Positions 57,754-64,000 of a DNA stretch of 64,000 nt are shown here, one piece after another. Source of the stretch: Deinococcus arcticus. Lineage in GTDB: Bacteria > Deinococcota > Deinococci > Deinococcales > Deinococcaceae. Location of the stretch: assembly GCF_003028415.1 (NCBI RefSeq), contig NZ_PYSV01000004.1, positions 124,001 through 188,000 of the forward strand, read 5' to 3'. A model generated the notes under the pieces. It was not told where the DNA came from. It saw only the letters and a list, made by a program, of their open reading frames with translations, and did no database searches. The position numbers were made by a program, and so were the translations under genes. Position 1 is the stretch's first letter, and the number at the start of each line of letters is the position of its first letter.

Positions 57754-58866
57754 ATGAACCGCGCCGACGCACCCCTGAGCCTGGACACCGCGATCAATCT
57801 GGCCGACCTGGAAACGCTGGGCCGTGCGGCGCTGGACCAGAACGCGCTGGAATATTACGCCAGCGGCGCCAACGACGAGCACACCCTGCGCGGGAACCGC
57901 GCGGCCTACGCCCGGCTGCGGCTGCGCCCGCGCGTGCTGGTGGATGTGGACACGGTGGACCCCTCAACCCAGGTGCTGGGGCTGGGGCTGCGCAGCCCGA
58001 TTGGCATTGCGCCCAGCGCCTTTCACGGCCTGGCCCACCCGGACGCCGAAACCGCCACGGCGCGCGCGGCGGCCCACGCGGGCAGCGTGATGACCCTCAG
58101 CACCTTTTCCAACACGCCGCTGGAAGAGGTGGGGGCGGCGGCGGGCGGGCGGCTGTGGTTTCAGCTGTATCTGTGCCGCGACCGGGCGCTTAGTCAAAGC
58201 ATGATCCAGCGGGCCGAGGCCAGCGGCGCGCGGGCGCTGGTGTTTACCGCCGACGCGCCGTATCTGGGCCGCCGCGAGGCCAACGAGCGCCACCGCTTTG
58301 CCCTGCCGCCGCACCTGCACGCGCCCAACGTGGGCCCCCGCGAATGGCTGGCCGGGGTGGAAACCGACACCGGCTCGCAGCTGGCGAACTACTTTGCCCA
58401 TCTGGTGGACAAGACCTTTACCTGGGCCGACCTGGCGTGGCTGCGCGACCAGACCCGGCTGCCCATTGTGCTCAAAGGCATTCTGACCGCCGAGGACGCC
58501 GCCCTGGCCGCTGAACACGGCGCGCACGTGTGGGTCAGCAACCACGGCGGGCGCCAGCTGGACACCGCCGTGAGCAGCCTGGAGGTTCTGCCCGAAATCG
58601 TGGACGCGGTGGCCGGGCGCACCGAGATCTATCTGGACGGCGGCGTGACCCGGGGCACCGATGTCCTGAAGGCGGTGGCCCTGGGGGCCCGTGCGGTCTT
58701 TCTGGGCCGCGCGGCGCTGTGGGGACTGGCTGCCGGGGGCGAGGCGGGGGTGAGGCGCACCCTGGACCTGCTGCACGAGGAATTCCGGCTGGCGCTGGCC
58801 CTGTGCGGCAAACCCAGTGTGGCGGCCCTGGGCCCAGAGGTGGTGCGCGGATTGCCGGCCGCTTGA
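57754..58866 (+). CDS. FMN-dependent alpha-hydroxy-acid oxidizing protein
   Basis: 370 aa TIM-barrel flavoenzyme (glycolate oxidase/lactate oxidase/isopentenyl-like family). YYASGANDEHTLRGNRAAYA at the start, IGIAPSAFHGLAHPDAE, the FMN-binding PIVLKGILTAEDAALA (Lys), the catalytic His264 in VWVSNHGGRQLDTA and the phosphate-binding IYLDGGVTRGTDVLKA. Oxidises an L-2-hydroxy acid such as lactate or glycolate; which is not clear. TACGCT (57743-57748) is 5 nt upstream of ATG. Confidence 0.9.
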   Translation: MNRADAPLSLDTAINLADLETLGRAALDQNALEYYASGANDEHTLRGNRAAYARLRLRPRVLVDVDTVDPSTQVLGLGLRSPIGIAPSAFHGLAHPDAETATARAAAHAGSVMTLSTFSNTPLEEVGAAAGGRLWFQLYLCRDRALSQSMIQRAEASGARALVFTADAPYLGRREANERHRFALPPHLHAPNVGPREWLAGVETDTGSQLANYFAHLVDKTFTWADLAWLRDQTRLPIVLKGILTAEDAALAAEHGAHVWVSNHGGRQLDTAVSSLEVLPEIVDAVAGRTEIYLDGGVTRGTDVLKAVALGARAVFLGRAALWGLAAGGEAGVRRTLDLLHEEFRLALALCGKPSVAALGPEVVRGLPAA

Positions 58867-58877
58867 CCAAAGTCATG

Positions 58878-58899
58878 GCCGGGCGCGCCTCTGCCCGGC
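58878..58899 (+). terminator. Hairpin after the hydroxy-acid oxidase gene
   Basis: 7-bp perfect stem GCCGGGC / GCCCGGC with an 8-nt loop, 11 nt after the stop codon and just upstream of the ferredoxin gene. No T-run, so modest confidence. Confidence 0.45.
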
Positions 58900-58911
58900 A
58901 GGCTGTGGGCC

Positions 58912-59145
58912 ATGAGCTACGTGATCACTTCACTCTGTGCAGGCGTTCGGGACGGGGCGTGCCTGCAGGTGTGCCCCTGCGACTGCATTCATGATGCCGG
59001 CGAGCAGTTCGTGATTGACCCGGACGAATGCATTGACTGCGGGGCCTGCGCCGCGGCGTGCCCGGCTGGCGCCATCTTCCATGAGCTGGACCTGCCCGAA
59101 GCCCACCGGGACGCGGCTGGGCTGAACCGGGCGTTTTTCCGCTGA
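58912..59145 (+). CDS. Ferredoxin (3Fe-4S/4Fe-4S type)
   Basis: 77 aa small electron carrier. First cluster cysteines in CAGVRDGACLQVCPCDCI, second in CIDCGACAAACPAGAI; the layout is that of 7Fe ferredoxins common in Deinococcus/Thermus. No clear -10 or Shine-Dalgarno; its start lies in a copy of the 17-nt repeat GGCTGTGGGCCATGAGC. The stop codon TGA is the left target duplication of repeat copy F. Confidence 0.9.
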   Translation: MSYVITSLCAGVRDGACLQVCPCDCIHDAGEQFVIDPDECIDCGACAAACPAGAIFHELDLPEAHRDAAGLNRAFFR

Positions 59146-59278
59146 TACGGGTTCCGTCTCTTCCGCCGACAAATCGGAACAGAGCCGATGTGCCGACTCC
59201 ACGCCCGGAACCTGTTTTGCTCCTGCTCGCTCTGCTCGGATTGAATCGCTTTTGTCAGCGATTCAATCCGAGTTCGTA
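59146..59278 (+). repeat. MITE-like element, copy F (divergent subfamily)
   Basis: 133 bp flanked by TGA direct repeats (59143-59145, the ferredoxin stop codon, and 59279-59281). Ends are TACGGGTTCCG and ..GAGTTCGTA, only partly inverted. The interior differs from copies A-E, but the segment CACGCCCGGAACCTGTTTTG resembles the flank just right of copy E (62690-62715). It carries a perfect 16-bp hairpin (59235-59250 with 59257-59272, arm CTCGGATTGAATCGCT). Confidence 0.75.
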
Positions 59279-59303
59279 TGACCCCCCGCTGTGCCAGCAT
59301 GGA

Positions 59304-59954
59304 GTGGTGTCCGACGCCCTGAGCCTGCTGCGCCGCACCCCACCGTTTTCGGAGGCGGCCCCGGGCACCCTGGCCGCCCTGGCGGGACAGGCCACCCCGT
59401 TGACCCTGGCGCGGGGCCAGCACCTGTTTCGCGTGGGCGATCCTGTGGACACCGTGTTTATCGTGGCCCAGGGCAGTGTGCGGGTGTATGTGGTGGGTGG
59501 GGGCGGGCGCGAACTGACGCTGCGGCTGGACGGCGCGCACCAGCCGGTGGAGCTGGCAGCGGCGCTGGGGGGCCAGGAACAGACCACACATGCACAGGCG
59601 CTGGCACCCACGACCCTGTTGACCCTGCCCGTATGGGCCCTGACGCGTGAGGTGCAGCGTGACCCTGTGCTGGCGGCCTCGGCCCTTCGCCATCTCGCCC
59701 GGCGCGCGGCCGATAGCCAGCGCCGCCTGGAAGCCCTGGTGCTGAGCGGGGTGGGCGAGCGGCTCTGCGCCTACCTGCTGGCGTGCGCCCTGCCCCACCC
59801 GCTGCCCACGAACAGCGAACTGGCCGCGCTGCTGGGCACCGTGCCGGAACTTGTCAGCCGCAAGCTGGGCGAGCTGTACCGCCTGGGCCTGATTGAGTGG
59901 CATGGCCGCACCGTGACCGGCCTGGACCGGGCGGGGCTGACAGAGCGCACCTGA
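59304..59954 (+). CDS. Crp/Fnr-family transcriptional regulator
   Basis: 216 aa. N-terminal cyclic-nucleotide-binding-type beta barrel (LTLARGQHLFRVGDPVDTVF, IVAQGSVRVYVVG), dimerisation helix, and a C-terminal winged helix (LPTNSELAALLGTVPELVSR, KLGELYRLGLIEWHGRTVTG). No cysteine cluster, so not an Fnr-type iron-sulfur sensor. Starts GTG at 59304 or 59307; the longer frame upstream runs through repeat copy F and is rejected. Copy F ends 25 nt before the start, so part of the promoter may be supplied by the repeat. Confidence 0.85.
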   Translation: MVSDALSLLRRTPPFSEAAPGTLAALAGQATPLTLARGQHLFRVGDPVDTVFIVAQGSVRVYVVGGGGRELTLRLDGAHQPVELAAALGGQEQTTHAQALAPTTLLTLPVWALTREVQRDPVLAASALRHLARRAADSQRRLEALVLSGVGERLCAYLLACALPHPLPTNSELAALLGTVPELVSRKLGELYRLGLIEWHGRTVTGLDRAGLTERT

Positions 59955-60116
59955 GTTCCGCCTCCGGTGCGCCCAAGGCGAGAGGTCAGCAGCCTCGGGG
60001 AGCCGCGCCGGAGAGCGAACACGAGAACAGACGGGCCTCCGGTGATGAAAAAGCGCTCATGCGCCGCTCCACGGATGAGCCGGACCCCAGGGAGCCGGCC
60101 GCCTATCATGCGGCCC

Positions 60117-61517
60117 ATGCGCCTGCCTTTTCTCCTTCCTGCGCTGCTGGGGCTGACCCTCTGGGCCCCGGTGCCTGCCCGCGCCCAAAGCGTGCCCGTG
60201 CCCCGCATGGGCTGGCATGACCATTATCAGCGCGTGGTGTATGACCTGCCCGGCCGCGTGGGCTGGACCATCCACCGCCAGCCGGGGGAGGTCCGGGTTC
60301 AGCTGAGCGGGGCCACGCTGCCCGCCTCCTCCTTCGCCTTTGAGGTCCCCGGAGACACGGTGCAGGCTGTGGTGGGCGCCCAGAGCGCGACCTTTACCAG
60401 TGCCCAGGGCAAGCCGCTGCGCCTGAATGTGACCCTGCTGCCCCCCGCGCCGGGCAGCAGCGGGCGGCGGCTGGTGCTGGACCTGTACCCGGCCGACACC
60501 TGGACCGACTACGAGCCGCCTCTGGCGGGCCCCTGCGCGCTGGGCCAGGGCGGGCAGGCCGTGCCCTACGTGCCCCCGGCCTTTGCCACCGGGCAGGTGG
60601 GCTTTTACATGGCGCAGCTGGACCCGAAAACGCTGGCGCCGCTGAAGGTGGTGACGCACCAGCCAGACCGTCTGTTTCCGCTGGCCAGCACCTTCAAGCA
60701 GCTGACCCTGTGGGCCGCGCTGCGCGACGTGGACGCCGGGCGCCTGAACCTGAACACCCGCTTTGCGGTCACGAGCAGCAACCGCTCGATCGAGTTCTAC
60801 CGCCCCGGAAACCGCACCCTGCTGGACCTGGCCCGGCAGATGGTGGTGAGCAGTGAGAACACGGCCTCGGACATCGTGCAGCTGGCGGTGGGCCCCGAGC
60901 GGCTGCAGGCGGCGGCGCGCGGTTTTGGCACCTGCGCCACCCGCGTGCAGACCACCACCAAGGCCATGTGGGCCGCCCAGGCGGGCCTGATCCCCGAGGT
61001 GTACGGCCCGGACACGCTGTCCTGGGCCCAGACCCTGCTGAGCCTGCCCGAGACCGTGCAGGCCCAAACGGCGGCCGGGGCGGTGCAGGCCAGCCTGCGC
61101 CTGAGCCCGGAACGGGTGCTGACCGACCTGGAAGCCTATTTCCGCAGCCCGGCCTACAGCCCGCAGCTGGACGTGGCCCTGCAAAACCGCAGCACGCCGC
61201 GCGAATGGGCCTCGCTGGTCGCGCAGCTGCACCTGCGCGGCGGCCTGACGCCCCAGAGCGCCAACACCTTTCGCCGTTTCCTGGCCGAGGGCTGCTGCGC
61301 GCCCAAAGGGGTGACGTCCAGGTACTGGGGCAGCAAGGCGGGCAGCGGCTGGCGGCTGGTCACCCTCAGCGGCCTGCTGCAGCTTCAGGGCGGCGAAACC
61401 TTTGCCTACGCCTATTTCAACCACGGCTCGGATGTGCTGGACAGTCCAGAGATTGAGCGGCAACTGCCGCAGATCGCCCGCTATGTCTGGGACACGGCGC
61501 AGCGGCTGCGGCGCTGA
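60117..61517 (+). CDS. Exported serine beta-lactamase-fold hydrolase with N-terminal domain
   Basis: 466 aa. Signal peptide (FLLPALLGLTLWAPVPARAQ), an N-terminal all-beta domain of about 130 residues (AMIN-like), then a class A beta-lactamase-type domain with Ser191-x-x-Lys194 (LASTFKQ), Ser246-Glu-Asn (VVSSENTASD, the SDN position) and the KTG-like SKAGSG (Lys407). Likely an envelope serine hydrolase or peptidoglycan/antibiotic related enzyme; resistance is not proven. TATCAT (60104-60109) and a 7-nt spacer give the start. Confidence 0.82.
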   Translation: MRLPFLLPALLGLTLWAPVPARAQSVPVPRMGWHDHYQRVVYDLPGRVGWTIHRQPGEVRVQLSGATLPASSFAFEVPGDTVQAVVGAQSATFTSAQGKPLRLNVTLLPPAPGSSGRRLVLDLYPADTWTDYEPPLAGPCALGQGGQAVPYVPPAFATGQVGFYMAQLDPKTLAPLKVVTHQPDRLFPLASTFKQLTLWAALRDVDAGRLNLNTRFAVTSSNRSIEFYRPGNRTLLDLARQMVVSSENTASDIVQLAVGPERLQAAARGFGTCATRVQTTTKAMWAAQAGLIPEVYGPDTLSWAQTLLSLPETVQAQTAAGAVQASLRLSPERVLTDLEAYFRSPAYSPQLDVALQNRSTPREWASLVAQLHLRGGLTPQSANTFRRFLAEGCCAPKGVTSRYWGSKAGSGWRLVTLSGLLQLQGGETFAYAYFNHGSDVLDSPEIERQLPQIARYVWDTAQRLRR

Positions 61518-61568
61518 GGGGCTGGCCCGGGGCTGGAGGCTGCGCGGGGGCAGAGGACCTCCGCGGCC

Positions 61569-62474
61569 CTAACGCTCCTCGCTCATCACCGCCTGGATCT
61601 GCCGCTGGGAAATGCGCGCCAGTTCGGGGTTGGTGTGCCGGTAGTACGGCCACGCCAGCAGGCCCACACTCAGGGCCCAGCCGCGCCCCCGGGCCCAGGT
61701 GGCGTCATCGGGGGCCAGGGCGGCGCGGAAGGTGGCGCGCGTGGCCGGGTCCAGCAGGTTCCAGGCGGGCAGCAGATCCGCTGCCGGGTCACCCAGGGTC
61801 AGGGCGCTCCAGTCAATCACGGCGCTCAGGCGACCACCCTGAGCCAGCAGATTGCCCGGTTTCAGGTCGCCGTGCAGCCAGGTGGGCGGGCCGGCCCAGA
61901 CTGGGGCAGCCAGCGCGCCCTCCCAGGCGGCGGTGACCGGGTCCGGGTCCAGCAGGCCCAGCGCGGCGCACCCGGCGATGGCGTGCCGGGTGGCGTCGTC
62001 TCTGGTGCGCAGGGGCACCCCGCGCGAACCCAGCGGCGCCTCGCCATGGGGCGCCGGGAGGCGGCGCAGGGCCAGAATGAAACGGGCGAGGTCACGGGCA
62101 AACTCGTGGCCGTCGCGCACGGTCTCCAGCGTGGCCTCTGGACCCGGCAGCCAGCGGTACACCGCCCAGGGAAAGGGGTAGCCCTCGCCCGGCCCGCCAG
62201 CAAACAGCGGCGGCGGCACCGCCACAGGCAGGTGGGGCGCAAGGCGGGGCAGCCACGTCTGTTCCTTGGCCACATCCTCGGCGGCCCAGTCCACGCGCGG
62301 CAGGCGCACCAACAGCGCCTCGCCCAGGCGGTACACGGCATTGTCGGTGCCGGCCGAGGCCACGCGCCGCAGCGGCAGCCCGGCCCACTGGGGGCACTGG
62401 GTGGCCACCAGACGCGCCACCAGCGCGGCAGACACCTCGATTTCGTGGTCGTGCATGCGCGGCGGCCCGCTCAT
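61569..62474 (-). CDS. Aminoglycoside phosphotransferase family kinase (small-molecule kinase)
   Basis: 301 aa. VYRLGEALLVRLPRVDWAAE (nucleotide Lys equivalent), catalytic Brenner motif WLHGDLKPGNLLAQ and VIDWSALTLGDPAADLLPAW (metal Asp). General APH/choline kinase-like group; substrate unknown. Start: ATG 62474 (MSGPPRM); ATG 62456 is possible. The frame stays open through repeat copy E, but that part is repeat sequence, so the longer forms are rejected. Copy E begins 38 nt upstream. Confidence 0.85.
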   Translation of the reverse strand: MSGPPRMHDHEIEVSAALVARLVATQCPQWAGLPLRRVASAGTDNAVYRLGEALLVRLPRVDWAAEDVAKEQTWLPRLAPHLPVAVPPPLFAGGPGEGYPFPWAVYRWLPGPEATLETVRDGHEFARDLARFILALRRLPAPHGEAPLGSRGVPLRTRDDATRHAIAGCAALGLLDPDPVTAAWEGALAAPVWAGPPTWLHGDLKPGNLLAQGGRLSAVIDWSALTLGDPAADLLPAWNLLDPATRATFRAALAPDDATWARGRGWALSVGLLAWPYYRHTNPELARISQRQIQAVMSEER

Positions 62475-62511
62475 GGGCAGGCCCGGGTCAGAACCACATT
62501 CCACCGCATCA

Positions 62512-62688
62512 TACGGATTCCGAAAAATTCCGTAACGTGTTCCGGAATTTTTCGACCGGAGGGACTCGAAGAGCTGCGGAGCAGAGAGGGAACAAATGCG
62601 GATTTCCGGGCATTGGGGTGGAACAGCGACGAAGGCGGGGAACATCCCCCTTCTTCCCGGATGGTACGGAAATGGACGGCAGTCCGTC
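62512..62688 (+). repeat. MITE-like element, copy E (hybrid ends)
   Basis: 177 bp flanked by TCA direct repeats (62509-62511 and 62689-62691). The left end is T-type (TACGGATTCCG), the right end G-type (..CAGTCCGTC, as in copy A). It has a hairpin AAAAATTCCGTAACG / CCGGAATTTTT close to the left end and the longest interior of the family, including the GACTCGAAGAGCTGCGGAGC block also seen in copies B and D. Confidence 0.93.
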
Positions 62689-62757
62689 TCACGCCCGGAA
62701 TCCGCTTTGTTCCTGCTTCCCCGGCAGCGCAGCGGTCCCGGTCCAGCGCCGGGCCAG

Positions 62758-63167
62758 CTACGGCCGCTTTGCACCCGTCTTTGGCCACGCCCCAGTGGAC
62801 CACAGCGCCCACAGCACCAGCAGCGGCTGAAAGAACAGGCGGGTCAGCCGCGCCTGATCCGTGTTCAGCCCAAACGCGTCGGTGCGGGTCAGGTACTGCG
62901 AGATGTTGCCGGGCAAAACGGCCACGAAGAAAGCCGCGACCACCCAGCCCACGGTGACGCGCTGGCGGGGCAGCGCCAGCAGGGCGGCGCCCAGCCCGAT
63001 TTCCACCACGCCGGAAGCCAGCACCACCACGTCCTTGTCCAGCGGCACCCAGCCCGGCACCTGGGCCTGAAAATCCTGGCGCAGCGTGGTGAGGTGGCTG
63101 ACGCCCGCACCGATCAGCGCCAGCCCCAGCAGCGTGCGGGCGAGGTGGCGGGGCAGGGACAGGCGAT

Positions 63168-63171
<4 letters not shown>
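62758..63171 (-). CDS. DoxX-like membrane protein
   Basis: 137 aa with four hydrophobic helices ([67 protein letters not shown]). The pattern resembles DoxX/DUF4267-like quinone-associated membrane proteins. The GTG start overlaps the topoisomerase stop codon in GTGA, so the two genes are translationally coupled. Confidence 0.7.

Positions 63172-64000
<829 letters not shown>

Noticed and set aside
59190..59303. Longer N-terminus for the Crp-type regulator running through repeat copy F
   Set aside because: Encoded residues derive from the repeat hairpin and are unlike Crp proteins.
62475..62774. Longer N-terminus for the phosphotransferase running through repeat copy E
   Set aside because: Repeat sequence; family proteins begin near MHDHEIEVSAALV.
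62471..62812. Similar peptides encoded in several places (pattern [12 protein letters not shown].. / [12 protein letters not shown]..) that could suggest a repeated small gene family
   Set aside because: All lie in the MITE-like copies A-E; frames differ in start, are shifted or interrupted in some copies and have no ribosome-binding site. The similarity is of DNA, not protein.

Overview
The window is a high-GC chromosomal segment from a Deinococcus-type bacterium. The evidence is a V/A-type ATPase operon (not F-type), a eukaryote/poxvirus-like type IB DNA topoisomerase, a glutaminyl-tRNA synthetase carrying a C-terminal YqeY/GatB-like extension, a perfect HAIR (HspR) operator in front of ftsH, and very many start codons preceded at 5-8 nt by a TANNNT -10 element (leaderless transcription). 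No rRNA, CRISPR array or complete transposase-bearing IS was seen.

Layout. 0.1-10 kb: sugar-binding lipoprotein-like MalE homologue, a nested inverted/direct repeat, HAD phosphatase, DedA, MMPL exporter, an HTH protein, an APH(3')-like kinase, YqhA, a CoA-enzyme-related protein and a CDP-alcohol phosphatidyltransferase with no obvious start codon. 10-20 kb: DUF2270 protein, subtilisin-like lipoprotein, MBL hydrolase, DNA polymerase III delta' (holB) flanked by two copies of a dispersed repeat, phosphoesterase, ferritin-like YciF protein, aminotransferase, tRNA-Pro, M29 aminopeptidase, carbonic anhydrase. 20-30 kb: SRP RNA, tRNA-Leu, rpsO, Nudix, an autocleavage-competent XRE/S24 repressor divergent from a holin-like protein, HtrA-like protease, glnS, a beta-propeller exported protein. 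30-43 kb: TPR protein, an FtsH N-domain-only protein followed by HAIR-controlled ftsH, three DinB proteins and a divergent WYL regulator, CDGSH protein, thymidine phosphorylase, DivIC-like protein, thioesterase, ROK kinase, HD hydrolase. 43-52 kb: nine-gene V-ATPase operon (minus strand). 52-64 kb: amtB-glnK, DUF4126, M42 peptidase, pth, hydroxy-acid oxidase, ferredoxin, Crp-type regulator, serine beta-lactamase-fold protein, phosphotransferase, DoxX protein and the 3' part of topoisomerase IB.

The most striking structure is a family of six short (133-177 bp) non-coding elements (13166-13299, 14265-14440, 39790-39945, 42866-43021, 59146-59278, 62512-62688). Each has inverted termini of TACGG/GACGG type and each is flanked by a perfect 3-bp direct repeat of the form TNA (TCA x4, TAA, TGA). 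They look like MITEs. In four of six cases the duplicated trinucleotide is the stop codon of a gene, and in those and one more the end of the element carrying an AT-rich terminator-like hairpin faces the 3' end of the gene, so the family may act as mobile transcription terminators; outward, each end plus its TNA duplication also builds a TATNA -10-like hexamer.
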